Positions 38,341 to 48,920 of a stretch of DNA of 64,000 bases are shown in pieces. Every line of letters begins with the position of its first letter. Position 1 is the first letter of the stretch. Where the stretch lies: contig NZ_FOEO01000002.1 of NCBI RefSeq assembly GCF_900110765.1, positions 62,001-126,000 on the forward strand, written 5' to 3'. A model generated the notes under the pieces. It was not told the origin of the DNA and made no database searches. It worked only from the letters and a program-made list of their open reading frames with translations. The position numbers and the translations under genes are program-made. The DNA comes from Pseudomonas sp. NFACC02. Its GTDB lineage: Bacteria > Pseudomonadota > Gammaproteobacteria > Pseudomonadales > Pseudomonadaceae.

Positions 38341-39605
38341 AATCATTGTGGTCAGCGACCGCGCCTTCTGCGGCGCCGACGCCTGCATTGGATGAATCGG
38401 TGAAGGTGGATGTGGCGATCGTCGGCGCGGGGTACACCGGACTGTCGACCGCGCTGCATCTGGCTGAGCGCGGCGTCAGCGTGTGTGTGCTGGAAACCAG
38501 TGAGCCAGGCTGGGGAGCGTCGGGGCGTAACGGTGGACAGGTCAATCCGACGCTCAAGTACGACCCGGAGCAACTGGTGCACATGTATGGGCCGGAACGC
38601 GCCGAGCCATTGATCTCCACCGTATCGAACTCGGCGGACCTGGTGTTCGGGTTGATCGAACGCCATGGCATCGATTGCGCGCCGGTGCGCAAGGGATGGA
38701 TGCAAGTGTCGTACACGCACAAAGGTGTCGCCGGGCTGCATGCGCGTGCGGATCAATGGGCCCGGCGCGGTGTCCCGGTGCAGCGACTGGATGCCGCGGC
38801 GGTGAAGTCGCGCCTGGGCAGCGAAGCGTTTGCCGGTGGTTGGCTGGACGGTCGCGCCGGGGCCATTCAGCCGTTGGCGTATGCCCGCGGGTTGGTGAGC
38901 GCGGCGTTGGCGGCAGGTGCGCGGATCCATGGTCACAGCGCGGTGACGGGGTTGCAGCGCCAGGGCTCGGGCTGGCGGTTGCAAACCGCTGGCGGTGCCC
39001 AAGTGAGCGCCGACCAGGTGGTGCTGGCGACCAATGGCTACAGTGGCAACCTGTGGCCGGGGATGGCGCAGAGCATCCTGGCGGCCAACAGTTTTATCGT
39101 CGCCACCAAACCGCTGAGCGGACGCGCGGCCGAGAGCATCTTGCCGGGGCAGGAAACCGTGTCCACGGCGCAACGTCTGTTGTTGTACTTTCGTAAAGAC
39201 AGTCACGGCCGTTTGCTGATGGGCGGGCGTGGGCTGTTCAATGACCCCACCTCACCTACGGATTTCGCGCACCTGGAGCGATCCCTGGCATTACTGTTCC
39301 CGCAGTTGGGACCGCTGGAATTCGAGTATCGCTGGGCCGGGCGAATCGCTATTACCCGGGATTTCATGCCCCATGTGCATGAGCCTGCGCCAGGGCTGAC
39401 GTTGGCCCTGGGCTGCAACGGGCGAGGGATTGCGTTGTGTACCAGCCTGGGTCAGCAATTGGCGGGGAAATTGTGTGACCGCCAGGCAGCGTTTGCCTAC
39501 CCGGTAACGCCCTTGCAACGCTTGCCGATGCATGGGCTGCAACGGTTCTATATTGGTGCCGGGGTGGCCTGGTACAGTTTGCTGGATCGGCTCAATATCA
39601 GCTGA
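38337..39605 (+). CDS. FAD-dependent oxidoreductase, DAO/PuuB-like family
   Basis: A 422-residue cytosolic flavoprotein. The N-terminal FAD fold has [20 protein letters not shown] and the DAO-type [14 protein letters not shown]; the C-terminal half has [18 protein letters not shown] and [18 protein letters not shown]. The closest named relatives by motif are gamma-glutamylputrescine oxidoreductase (PuuB/OrdL) and related amine oxidases. Within the IclR-controlled transport operon it most likely oxidises the imported amine or amino acid. The actual substrate is unknown. Confidence 0.9.
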   Translation: MKSLWSATAPSAAPTPALDESVKVDVAIVGAGYTGLSTALHLAERGVSVCVLETSEPGWGASGRNGGQVNPTLKYDPEQLVHMYGPERAEPLISTVSNSADLVFGLIERHGIDCAPVRKGWMQVSYTHKGVAGLHARADQWARRGVPVQRLDAAAVKSRLGSEAFAGGWLDGRAGAIQPLAYARGLVSAALAAGARIHGHSAVTGLQRQGSGWRLQTAGGAQVSADQVVLATNGYSGNLWPGMAQSILAANSFIVATKPLSGRAAESILPGQETVSTAQRLLLYFRKDSHGRLLMGGRGLFNDPTSPTDFAHLERSLALLFPQLGPLEFEYRWAGRIAITRDFMPHVHEPAPGLTLALGCNGRGIALCTSLGQQLAGKLCDRQAAFAYPVTPLQRLPMHGLQRFYIGAGVAWYSLLDRLNIS

Positions 39606-39670
39606 ATCCTGCTCCCATGTGCGCTGAAAACAGCATTTCTCACGGGTTACCCCGCACCGAGAGACGCAAA

Positions 39671-39702
39671 AAAATCCGATGCCTGTGCAGGCATCGGATT
39701 TT
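39671..39702. terminator. bidirectional intrinsic terminator between the FAD oxidase and hsp20 genes
   Basis: A perfect 15-bp inverted repeat (AAAATCCGATGCCTG and CAGGCATCGGATTTT) with a two-base centre; A and T runs on both sides let it act on both converging genes. Confidence 0.9.
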
Positions 39703-39717
39703 GATTTTTCAGCCATA

Positions 39718-39743
39718 GGTCAGTCGAGAACGCTCGACTGACC
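39718..39743. terminator. second hairpin downstream of hsp20
   Basis: GGTCAGTCGAG-AACG-CTCGACTGACC, a perfect 11-bp stem with a tetraloop, lies 43 bases past the hsp20 stop. It has no T run, so it may be an mRNA 3'-end stabiliser rather than a terminator. Confidence 0.5.
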
Positions 39744-39785
39744 GGCATGACCCCATAGGGGCTTGTTTAACGGCTGGCGTGTGAA

Positions 39786-40229
39786 TCAATGCGCCAGCGT
39801 TTTCTGATCATTGATCTGGATGCGTTTTGGCTTGGCCTCTTCAGGGACCAGGCGCAGCAGGTCAATGCTCAGCAGGCCGTTGGCCAGTGCGGCGTTTTGC
39901 ACTTCGATATGGTCGGCCAGACGGAACGACAGCTTGAACGCGCGTTGGGCAATGCCCTGATGCAGGAAGGTCACGCCTTCGGCTGCGTTGTCGCGCTTGC
40001 TGCCGCTGACGGTCAGCACACCCTTCTCGACCTGCAGTTCAAGGTCTTCTTCCTGGAAACCTGCAGCCGCGATGACGATGCGGTATTGGTCATCTGCATG
40101 TTTCTCAACGTTGTAGGGAGGGTAGCTGCTGGCCGACTCGTTACGGGCCGCCGATTCGAACAGGTCGTTGAAGCGGTCAAAGCCCACGGAAGAACGGAAC
40201 AGTGGAGCCAGAGAGAAAGCGGTAGTCAT
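39786..40229 (-). CDS. ibpA: small heat-shock protein (Hsp20/IbpA family)
   Basis: A 147-residue alpha-crystallin-type chaperone that binds unfolding proteins. The alpha-crystallin domain spans about residues 35-130 (SYPPYNVEKHADDQYRIVIA to GIAQRAFKLSFRLADHIEV and ALANGLLSIDL); IbpA-like N-terminal and C-terminal arms are short. I start at the ATG at 40229 because AGGAG lies six bases upstream. Two heat-control elements precede it: a sigma32 promoter and a ROSE-like thermometer, both listed separately. The symbol follows the pseudomonad convention. Confidence 0.95.
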   Translation of the reverse strand: MTTAFSLAPLFRSSVGFDRFNDLFESAARNESASSYPPYNVEKHADDQYRIVIAAAGFQEEDLELQVEKGVLTVSGSKRDNAAEGVTFLHQGIAQRAFKLSFRLADHIEVQNAALANGLLSIDLLRLVPEEAKPKRIQINDQKTLAH

Positions 40230-40289
40230 GTTAGTCTCCTGATAAATCAGCAAGTGGTTATCTCCGCGACCCGACTTCGGCATCGCGTA
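40230..40289 (-). promoter_or_regulatory. ROSE-like RNA thermometer in the hsp20 leader
   Basis: The approximately 60-base leader can fold so that CTTGCTGA pairs with TCAGGAG over UUUA, sequestering the Shine-Dalgarno AGGAG (40240-40236). The anti-SD contains UUGCU with an unpaired G opposite the SD, the diagnostic ROSE motif U(U/C)GCU. A second stem CGCGA/TCGCG lies upstream (40265-40287). Pseudomonad ibpA leaders are known to carry ROSE elements. Confidence 0.8.
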
Positions 40290-40295
40290 ATCCCA

Positions 40296-40323
40296 AAATA
40301 GGGACCGTCACTTCTGTTTCAAG
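40296..40323 (-). promoter_or_regulatory. sigma32 (RpoH) promoter of hsp20
   Basis: On the minus strand CTTGAAA (40323-40317) and CCCTATTT (40303-40296) are separated by 13 bases, close to the RpoH consensus CTTGAAA-N11-16-CCCCATNT. Confidence 0.85.
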
Positions 40324-40342
40324 AGTCGCCATGAAAATTTTT

Positions 40343-41302
40343 TCAGGCCGCTTCCTGCTCGACGACACCGAGCATCTGGCTGATGCGCTCGCAGTCCGTT
40401 TCACGACGCAGCGCGTCGAACAAGACAACGGCCTCGGGATAACTCTTGGTCAGCAACACCACCCATTGCTTGAGACGGCCCGGCGCCTGTACACGGGTCA
40501 TCTTCGCCAATGCCTGCTGCCAGAACACCCGCAACAGCGGTTGCAGTTCCTGCCAGGTCATCTCCACGACCTCACGCCCCGCCTCCGCCGCCGCAATTTG
40601 CCGCCCCAGATCGGGGCGTGCGACCAGACCGCGGCCGATCATGATGTCACGTGCCCCGCAGATTTCGCGGCAGCGCCGCCAATCGTCGACGGTCCAGATT
40701 TCGCCATTGGCGATGATCGGAATCTTCACCACGTCCTGGATCTTGCCGATCCATTCCCAGTGCGCGGGTGGCTTGTAACCATCGACCTTGGTCCGGGCGT
40801 GGACGACGATGTGTTCGGCGCCCCCAGCCTCAAGTGCACGCGCGCAATCCAGCGCCGGCTCAGTGCTGTCGTAGCCCAGACGCATCTTGGCGGTCACGGG
40901 GATGTGGGCGGGCACTGCACGGCGGACATGGCAGAGGATGGCATGCAGCAATTCGGGCTCTTTCAACAGCACCGCCCCGCCCCGCGACTTGTTGACGGTC
41001 TTGGCCGGGCAGCCGAAGTTCAGATCGATGACCGGTGCGCCCAACTCGGCGGCGAAGGCCGCATTCTCGGCGAGGCAGACCGGATCAGACCCCAGCAACT
41101 GCACGCGCAAGGGCACGCCCGCGCGGGTCTTGGCGTCCGTCAGCAGCTCGGAGGCGAATTTGTGGAAGTAATGCGCAGGCAACAGGCGCTCGGTGACCCG
41201 AATGAATTCGGTCACGCACCAGTCGATGCCGCCGACCTGAGTCAGCACATCGCGCAGAATGTCATCGACCAGGCCTTCCATGGGCGCCAGAGCAATTTGC
41301 AT
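40343..41302 (-). CDS. dusC: tRNA-dihydrouridine(16) synthase
   Basis: FMN/NADPH enzyme reducing uridine 16 in tRNA D-loops. The 319-residue protein begins [29 protein letters not shown] is the early FMN-side segment, [20 protein letters not shown] carries the catalytic cysteine, and the FMN phosphate site is in [11 protein letters not shown]. The start is the ATG at 41302; a GTG three codons earlier is in frame but less well placed. [11 protein letters not shown] points to the DusC branch rather than DusA or DusB. Confidence 0.93.
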   Translation of the reverse strand: MQIALAPMEGLVDDILRDVLTQVGGIDWCVTEFIRVTERLLPAHYFHKFASELLTDAKTRAGVPLRVQLLGSDPVCLAENAAFAAELGAPVIDLNFGCPAKTVNKSRGGAVLLKEPELLHAILCHVRRAVPAHIPVTAKMRLGYDSTEPALDCARALEAGGAEHIVVHARTKVDGYKPPAHWEWIGKIQDVVKIPIIANGEIWTVDDWRRCREICGARDIMIGRGLVARPDLGRQIAAAEAGREVVEMTWQELQPLLRVFWQQALAKMTRVQAPGRLKQWVVLLTKSYPEAVVLFDALRRETDCERISQMLGVVEQEAA

Positions 41303-41378
41303 GGGGGTCACACTCGAAAAAAGTCCGGCAGTTTACGCAGTGGCGGCCCGCTTGGGAACGGGCCGAGGGCGCCGGACG

Positions 41379-41819
41379 TCAGCAGGCTACCACCTGTAAA
41401 GCCGGCGCATACCCTTCGATGAACTCAGCGGGCATGCGTTTAGGCTTGCCGGTGGACAGTTCGATGCAGACGAAAGTGGTTTGCGCGCGCAGCAAGGTCA
41501 TGCCGTCACGGGGCCGCTTGAGCTGAAAGCGTCGGGTCATCTTCAGGCGCCGATCCCAATCGACGATCCAGGTCGCCAATTGCAGTTCGTCGTCCTGATA
41601 CGCGCTGGTCAGGTAGTCGATTTCATGACGTACCACCGCCATGGCGCGATCCAGACGGCGGTACTCGGTCAGATCAAGCCCCAACTGTTGTGAATGGCGC
41701 CACGCGCAACGCTCAAGCCAGGTGACGTACACCGCATTATTGGCGTGCCCCAGTCCATCGATGTCGTCCTCGCTCACCTGCAGATCGATGACGAATGGCG
41801 TTGCCAGATCCCAGACCAT
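41379..41819 (-). CDS. acyl-CoA thioesterase, 4-hydroxybenzoyl-CoA thioesterase hotdog family
   Basis: A 146-residue hotdog-fold enzyme hydrolysing acyl-CoA thioesters. DIDGLGHANNAVYVTWLERCAW carries the conserved Asp/His-Asn catalytic motif of the YbgC/4HBT group, and VVRHEIDYLTSAYQDDEL follows. I prefer the ATG at 41819 (MVWDLATPF) to the ATG six codons upstream because AGGGGC is correctly placed and MxWDLATPF is the family start. Substrate unknown. Confidence 0.88.
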   Translation of the reverse strand: MVWDLATPFVIDLQVSEDDIDGLGHANNAVYVTWLERCAWRHSQQLGLDLTEYRRLDRAMAVVRHEIDYLTSAYQDDELQLATWIVDWDRRLKMTRRFQLKRPRDGMTLLRAQTTFVCIELSTGKPKRMPAEFIEGYAPALQVVAC

Positions 41820-41902
41820 CCCGTTCCCGCCCCTCATGAGTTCATTCGCGGGGCAGTTTAACCAAAAGCGCGCCAGCAGGGTCCGCCTCTGTCACGAACG
41901 CC

Positions 41903-42442
41903 TCACTGCATGGCCGACTTGGCGGCACGCAGCACGCGGTCTGACAGTTCGCTTGGGCCAAGCGCACGCGCCAGCGCCAGACCGCCGAGCATCAGGGCGA
42001 TGTCGGCCAGGGTCTTGTCGGTTTCTTCAGGGCTGGAGGCCAGCTGCGCGACCATCAATTCGATGTGTTCGGACAATGCGCCGCGAAAATCATCCGACAG
42101 ACGCGCCATCTCCCCTATCGCCGTGGGCAGCGGACAGGCATGTTCTTCGGCATCACGGTGCTTGCGGGACAGGTAGAACGCCGCGAGCAAGGCGCGCCGC
42201 TCTTCGCCGGGAAGCCGGTCGTCTATTTTCGCGACCATGTCCCGTCGCTCGCTCAGCAACTGGTTGAACGCCTCCAGCATCAAGGCTTCCTTGCTGTCGA
42301 AGTGCGCGTAGAAACCACCCACGGTCAGCCCCGCCGCACCCATGATCTCGTTGACGCTGGGCTCGACCGGTCCACGTGCGATCAATGCCACGCTCGCCGC
42401 ATTGAGAATGCGTTCGCGGGTTTGTGCTTTTTTGTCGTTCAT
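41903..42442 (-). CDS. TetR-family transcriptional regulator
   Basis: A 179-residue regulator: N-terminal TetR HTH (RERILNAASVALIARGP, SVNEIMGAAGLTVGGFYAHFDSKEAL) and a divergent C-terminal ligand domain. The start is ATG at 42442 with GGAGGCGGAC upstream. A partial dyad, CAGTAATATTATCTG, lies 21-35 bases before the start and could be its own operator. It is the first protein gene after the tRNA cluster, matching the pseudomonad order TetR-tRNAs-gltX. Confidence 0.9.
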   Translation of the reverse strand: MNDKKAQTRERILNAASVALIARGPVEPSVNEIMGAAGLTVGGFYAHFDSKEALMLEAFNQLLSERRDMVAKIDDRLPGEERRALLAAFYLSRKHRDAEEHACPLPTAIGEMARLSDDFRGALSEHIELMVAQLASSPEETDKTLADIALMLGGLALARALGPSELSDRVLRAAKSAMQ

Positions 42443-42462
42443 GTCCGCCTCCGGGATGATGA

Positions 42463-42477
42463 CAGTAATATTATCTG
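42463..42477. promoter_or_regulatory. possible autoregulatory operator of the TetR gene
   Basis: CAGTAATATTATCTG is a partial dyad centred on TAATATTA, positioned where a TetR protein would block its own promoter. Confidence 0.4.
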
Positions 42478-42618
42478 CATCATGCGGGATGGCAAGTCGC
42501 GAGGTGAAACCACTGAGCTGTGGCGGGCAAAACGGACGGGCGAAGAAATAAAACCCCAGAAAAACAAAAGGGCCATTCAATAATCGAATGACCCTTGGTC
42601 TCGCAGAGCGAGAAATCG

Positions 42619-42694
42619 TGGCGTCCCCTAGGGGACTCGAACCCCTGTTACCGCCGTGAAAGGGCGGTGTCCTAGGCCACTAGACGAAGGGGAC
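42619..42694 (-). tRNA. tRNA-Glu (anticodon TTC)
   Basis: A 76-base tRNA with encoded CCA. Acceptor GTCCCC/GGGGAC, D-arm GTCTAGTGGCCTAGGAC, anticodon arm CCGCCCTTTCACGGCGG with TTC, T-arm AGGGGTTCGAGTCCCCT. Confidence 0.97.
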
Positions 42695-42748
42695 GCAAAA
42701 CCTTCAGTCAGGTTCGTCACAAACATCATCGACGAACCCTGGCAAATT

Positions 42749-42824
42749 TGGTGGAGCTAAGCGGGATCGAACCGCTGACCTCCTGCATGCCATGCAGGCG
42801 CTCTCCCAGCTGAGCTATAGCCCC
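42749..42824 (-). tRNA. tRNA-Ala (anticodon GGC)
   Basis: A 76-base tRNA with encoded CCA. Acceptor GGGGCTA/TAGCTCC, anticodon loop ATGGCAT in the CCTGC/GCAGG stem gives GGC, T-arm AGCGGTTCGATCCCGCT. Confidence 0.97.
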
Positions 42825-42875
42825 GGATTTACGTCTCTCGACGGAGATCAGCCTGACGGCATCACTCGGTAAAAC

Positions 42876-42951
42876 TGGCGTCCCCTAGGGGACTCGAACC
42901 CCTGTTACCGCCGTGAAAGGGCGGTGTCCTAGGCCACTAGACGAAGGGGAC
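42876..42951 (-). tRNA. tRNA-Glu (anticodon TTC), second copy
   Basis: Identical over its 76 bases to the copy at 42619-42694. Confidence 0.97.
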
Positions 42952-43038
42952 GTAACCCTTGTGTACCTGAATCGGTGCTGGTTCCGATTTTGCGGTACAA
43001 ACCTCAAGGCAGTGTAGCCAACCTTGACGCTTCTAAAT

Positions 43039-43114
43039 TGGTGGAGCTAAGCGGGATCGAACCGCTGACCTCCTGCATGCCATGCAGGCGCTCTCCCAGC
43101 TGAGCTATAGCCCC
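43039..43114 (-). tRNA. tRNA-Ala (anticodon GGC), second copy
   Basis: Identical over its 76 bases to the copy at 42749-42824. It is the tRNA closest to gltX; transcription order is gltX, Ala, Glu, Ala, Glu. Confidence 0.97.
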
Positions 43115-43285
43115 ACATTACACGCTCAGATGACCCTGCGTTACCGCAGTGTTTCTGTGTTGCCGTGTGGACGGGGCGCATATTAAGTGCGACCCACATA
43201 CCTGTCAAACTTTTTTTCAACAAATTCCAAAAGAATTTTCCGGGATAACAATCACTTACCGCCCTCCCCTGAAGAGTCGGAAAGT

Positions 43286-43333
43286 GGATCGGCCGCCGTG
43301 CGTCCAGGTTCGGCGATGCGCGGCGGCCGATCC
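43286..43333 (-). terminator. strong hairpin directly after gltX
   Basis: GGATCGGCCGCCG and CGGCGGCCGATCC form a perfect 13-bp stem beginning five bases past the gltX stop. The following bases on the minus strand are ACTTTCC, not a clean T run, so termination may be partial, consistent with possible read-through to the tRNAs. Confidence 0.55.
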
Positions 43334-43337
43334 TCAC

Positions 43338-44819
43338 TCAGCCGATGGCGCCGAGCAGCTTTTCCCACTCCTTGTTTTCTTTCTTGGAAACGCCGCCCAG
43401 CAGGTCAAGCGCCTGACGCAGACGGAAGCGAGTCAGGTCCGGACCGAGGATTTCCATGGCGTCGGTCACCGACACCGAGTTGGCCTGACCGGTGATCGCG
43501 GCGAACATCAACGGCATGGCATCGCGCAGTTTCAGCTGGAGATGCTCGACCACGGCCTGAATGCAACCGGTAATGGTGTCTTTCTCCCACTGACGCAGCG
43601 ACTCCAGCTTCCACAGAATCAGCTGTATCACCTGACGCACCTGCTCCGGCGACAGCTTCTTGTGCTCGAACAGTTTCGGATCCGGGTTGACGCCCCCGGC
43701 GAAGAAAAAACCGCCCAGCGGTGCGACCTGACTGAAGGTTTCCACACGCCCTTGAACATGGGGTGCGATCTTCATCATGTAGTCACTGTTGAACGCCCAC
43801 TTCTGAACCCGGGCAGCGAATTCCTCCACCGGCAGCTCGCGCAGCCACTGGCCGTTGAGCCAGGACAGCTTCTCGATGTCGAAGATCGGGCCGCCCAGCG
43901 AGACACGGTTCAGGTCGAAATTCTCGACCATTTCCTGCAGCGAGAACTTCTCCCGCTCGTCCGGCATCGACCAGCCCATCCGGCCCAGGTAGTTGAGCAT
44001 CGCTTCGGGCATGAAGCCCATGCGCTCGTAGAACGTGACGGAGGTCGGGTTCTTGCGTTTGGACAGTTTGCTCTTGTCCGGGTTACGCAGCAGTGGCATG
44101 TAGCACAGCGCCGGTTTTTCCCAGCCGAAGTATTCGTACAGCAGTATCAGTTTGGGTGCCGACGGCAGCCACTCTTCGCCGCGCAATACGTGGGTGATGC
44201 CCATCAGGTGGTCATCGACGACGTTCGCCAGGAAGTAGGTCGGAAGGCCATCGGTCTTCATCAGGACCTGCATGTCCATGCGATCCCACGGGATTTCGAC
44301 GTCACCGCGCAGGATGTCCGGCACGATGCATACGCCTTCGCTCGGCACCTTCATGCGGATCACGTGCGGTTCGCCTGCCGCCAGACGGCGCTCGACCTCT
44401 TCCTTCGAGAGCAACAGCGCGCGACCGTCGTAACGCGGGGTTTCGCCACGGGCCATCTGCTCGGCGCGCATCTGGTCCAGCTCTTCGGCGGTGCAGAAGC
44501 ACGGGAAGGCGTGACCGGCGTCGACCAGTTGCTGGGTGTACTGCTTGTAGATGTCGCCCCGCTCGCTCTGGCGGTAGGGGCCGTGTGGACCGCCCACATC
44601 CGGACCTTCGCTCCATTCGATGCCGAGCCAGCGCAGCGCGTCGAAAATCTGCTGTTCGGACTCGCGGGTCGAGCGCAGCTGATCGGTGTCTTCAATACGC
44701 AGGATGAATTCGCCGCCATGTTGCTTGGCAAAGCAATAGTTGAAGAGCGCGATGTAAGCCGTGCCAACGTGGGGGTCGCCGGTGGGCGATGGCGCGATAC
44801 GGGTACGAACGGTGGTCAT
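43338..44819 (-). CDS. gltX: glutamate-tRNA ligase
   Basis: Class I aminoacyl-tRNA synthetase charging tRNA-Glu. The 493-residue protein has the HIGH-type motif in [19 protein letters not shown] and the KMSKS-type motif [11 protein letters not shown], with the anticodon-binding helical domain at the C-terminus. Full length. It sits immediately upstream of two tRNA-Glu copies, so synthetase and substrate are genetically linked. Confidence 0.98.
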   Translation of the reverse strand: MTTVRTRIAPSPTGDPHVGTAYIALFNYCFAKQHGGEFILRIEDTDQLRSTRESEQQIFDALRWLGIEWSEGPDVGGPHGPYRQSERGDIYKQYTQQLVDAGHAFPCFCTAEELDQMRAEQMARGETPRYDGRALLLSKEEVERRLAAGEPHVIRMKVPSEGVCIVPDILRGDVEIPWDRMDMQVLMKTDGLPTYFLANVVDDHLMGITHVLRGEEWLPSAPKLILLYEYFGWEKPALCYMPLLRNPDKSKLSKRKNPTSVTFYERMGFMPEAMLNYLGRMGWSMPDEREKFSLQEMVENFDLNRVSLGGPIFDIEKLSWLNGQWLRELPVEEFAARVQKWAFNSDYMMKIAPHVQGRVETFSQVAPLGGFFFAGGVNPDPKLFEHKKLSPEQVRQVIQLILWKLESLRQWEKDTITGCIQAVVEHLQLKLRDAMPLMFAAITGQANSVSVTDAMEILGPDLTRFRLRQALDLLGGVSKKENKEWEKLLGAIG

Positions 44820-45097
44820 GGAAAATTCCGAATAGGTCGAACAAGCCGCGAATCTTAACAGGCCGGGCCCTCGCGGCTCCAGCGCCGACCGGGATCAATC
44901 GCCAGATTCGCCGCGATAACCATGCCGCCTGGTCAGGTCAACCCTGCCCCTCAGAAATGAATACCGCAAGCGTGCGCCGGGATCGCCATGGTGGCGGTAA
45001 TACTGACCAGAAAGCTGCCGCAGGGGTCAAGGGTGGGGCTGCGCGTTGAAGTTTCTCCTGACACGCCGCAGCTCCTTCAAGGCATCGTGAAAGTCGG

Positions 45098-47113
<2,016 letters not shown>

Positions 47114-47453
47114 AACCTACCTCTGTGTTCGCTCTCGCCTGAAGGGGACTTCCAGGTCAGAGCGTAATGAGCGCGGACGACTGATCCCATCTGAGGAAAA
47201 GACGTACGAAGAAAAGAATGATGGGACTACAAATGGTGCCCATAACGCCAGCTTTCAAGCCATCCTCAGGACATTAGTCAGCGTCACAGGACTAACGGTC
47301 GAAAATAATCGGAAAAACCCGGAAAAAACCAGACCCGACCTGTCGCCCCCGCTCGCGATGCTCTCTATACTGACTCCCCGTTTGCGCACCGCTCTAGTGC
47401 ATTCGGCCGGAGCGATGCGACCCATTCACTCCCCATTCAGAGCCGCCGCAAAA
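47114..47453. other. divergent uvrB / aminotransferase gap
   Basis: This 340-base stretch separates uvrB (minus) from the aminotransferase (plus). A TATACT -10-like hexamer at 47366-47371 is placed for the aminotransferase but lacks a good -35. Nothing else could be assigned. Confidence 0.6.
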
Positions 47454-48650
47454 ATGAGCCTGTTTTCCGCTGTCGAAATGGCACCACGCGATCCTATCCT
47501 GGGCCTCAACGAAGCATTCAACGCCGATACCCGCACCACCAAGGTCAACCTGGGTGTCGGCGTTTACAGCAACGAAGAAGGGAAGATTCCGCTGCTGCGT
47601 GCCGTTGCCGAAGCAGAGGCCATTCGCGTCGCTCAACATGTCCCGCGTGGCTACTTGCCGATCGATGGCATCGCCGCTTACGACAAAGCCGTGCAAACCC
47701 TGCTGTTCGGTGCCGAGTCGCCATTGCTGGCCTCCGGTCGCGTGATGACGGTGCAGGCCGTTGGTGGCACCGGCGCCCTGAAAATCGGCGCCGACTTCCT
47801 CAAGCAGTTGTCGCCAGACGCCGTTGTGGCCATCAGCGACCCTAGCTGGGAAAACCACCGCGCCCTGTTCGAAACCGCCGGTTTCCCGGTGCAGAACTAC
47901 CGTTACTACGATGCCGCCACCCACGACGTGAACCGTGCGGGCATGCTGGAAGACCTGCAGAATCTGCCGTCCGGCTCGATCGTCGTCCTGCACGCCTGCT
48001 GCCACAACCCGACCGGCGTTGACCTGACCCTGGAAGACTGGAATAAAGTCCTTGAAGTCCTGAAGACCAAAGGCCATGTGCCGTTCCTCGACATGGCTTA
48101 TCAAGGCTTTGGCGATGGCATCGACGAAGACGCCGCCGCCGTGCGTCTGTTCGCTGACTCAGGCCTGACCTTCTTCGCCTCCAGCTCCTTCTCCAAGTCG
48201 TTCTCGCTGTATGGCGAGCGTGTGGGCGCGCTGTCGATCGTCACCGACTCTAAAGAAGAAACCGCGCGGGTCCTGTCGCAGGTCAAGCGTGTGATCCGCA
48301 CCAACTATTCGAACCCACCGACCCATGGTGCAACGATCGTCGCCGCCGTGTTGAACAGCCCTGAGCTGCGTCGCAAGTGGGAAGACGAACTGGCTGAAAT
48401 GCGTTTGCGCATTCGCGGCATGCGCGAAGAGATGACGAACCGTCTCGCGAACAACGCGGCGGGTCAGGACTTCAGCTTCGTGGCGCGTCAGCGTGGGATG
48501 TTCTCGTACTCGGGCCTGACCACCGAACAAGTGCACCGCCTGCGCAACGAGTTCGGGATCTACGCGCTGGACACCGGCCGGATCTGTGTGGCGGCCTTGA
48601 ACAAGGGCAATATCGAGGCGGTGACCCAGGCGATTCTGGCGGTGATCTAA
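47454..48650 (+). CDS. aromatic-type amino-acid aminotransferase (class I, AspC/TyrB group)
   Basis: PLP enzyme exchanging amino groups between aromatic or dicarboxylic amino acids and 2-oxo acids. The 398-residue protein has MSLFSAVEMAPRDPILGLNE at the start, VNLGVGVYSNEEGKIPLL, the HACCHNPTGVDLT substrate segment, the PLP lysine in SSSFSKSFSLYGERVG, and RGMFSYSGLT with the substrate arginine region near the C-terminus. I use the ATG at 47454; a longer frame from 47358 would begin upstream of a plausible -10 hexamer and is not conserved. Substrate preference between aspartate and tyrosine cannot be settled from sequence alone. Confidence 0.93.
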   Translation: MSLFSAVEMAPRDPILGLNEAFNADTRTTKVNLGVGVYSNEEGKIPLLRAVAEAEAIRVAQHVPRGYLPIDGIAAYDKAVQTLLFGAESPLLASGRVMTVQAVGGTGALKIGADFLKQLSPDAVVAISDPSWENHRALFETAGFPVQNYRYYDAATHDVNRAGMLEDLQNLPSGSIVVLHACCHNPTGVDLTLEDWNKVLEVLKTKGHVPFLDMAYQGFGDGIDEDAAAVRLFADSGLTFFASSSFSKSFSLYGERVGALSIVTDSKEETARVLSQVKRVIRTNYSNPPTHGATIVAAVLNSPELRRKWEDELAEMRLRIRGMREEMTNRLANNAAGQDFSFVARQRGMFSYSGLTTEQVHRLRNEFGIYALDTGRICVAALNKGNIEAVTQAILAVI

Positions 48651-48683
48651 ACAGCAGCGAGCTGGAAGCCGCGAGCTGCATGA

Positions 48684-48716
48684 GGGGAAGCAGATGGGTG
48701 TCTGCTTCCCCTTTTT
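48684..48716 (+). terminator. intrinsic terminator of the aminotransferase gene
   Basis: Stem GGGGAAGCAGA/TCTGCTTCCCC with a six-base loop is followed by TTTTT. Confidence 0.92.
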
Positions 48717-48737
48717 CTACGCGCACTACAATCCGAT

Positions 48738-48898
48738 TCTGGCCGGCGGCTGTAGGAGCGTGGCTTGTCCCGCGATCGGCTGCGCAGCAGTCGTAAAGTC
48801 AGCCAAAGAGGTGTAACAGACAGACCGCGTTCACCGTATTTGCTGCCGCTGCGCGACAGATCGCGGGACAAGCCACGCTCCTACAGCCGCCGGCCAGA
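48738..48898. repeat. REP doublet with extended inverted flanks
   Basis: Arms TTCTGGCCGGCGGCTGTAGG and CCTACAGCCGCCGGCCAGAA extend the usual GTAGGAGCGTGGCTTGTCCCGCGATC / GATCGCGGGACAAGCCACGCTCCTAC pair, giving an almost perfect inverted repeat of about 45 bases per arm. The outer flank matches the linker end (TTCTGGCCGGAGGCC) of the tandem array at 28399. Confidence 0.85.
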
Positions 48899-48920
48899 AA
48901 CATGTCCGCGTTGTCAGAGC

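Noticed and set aside
42619..43114. tRNA cluster as an integration (att) site of a genomic island
   Set aside because: No integrase gene, no partial tRNA copy and no island-like genes are next to it; the duplicated tRNAs are complete.
44820..45097. Possible small gene between gltX and uvrB
   Set aside because: Only short frames without ribosome-binding sites are present; nothing conserved could be recognised in these 278 bases.
47114..47357. LexA (SOS) box upstream of uvrB
   Set aside because: No CTGT-N8-ACAG match was found by eye in the upstream region; I therefore do not claim SOS control.
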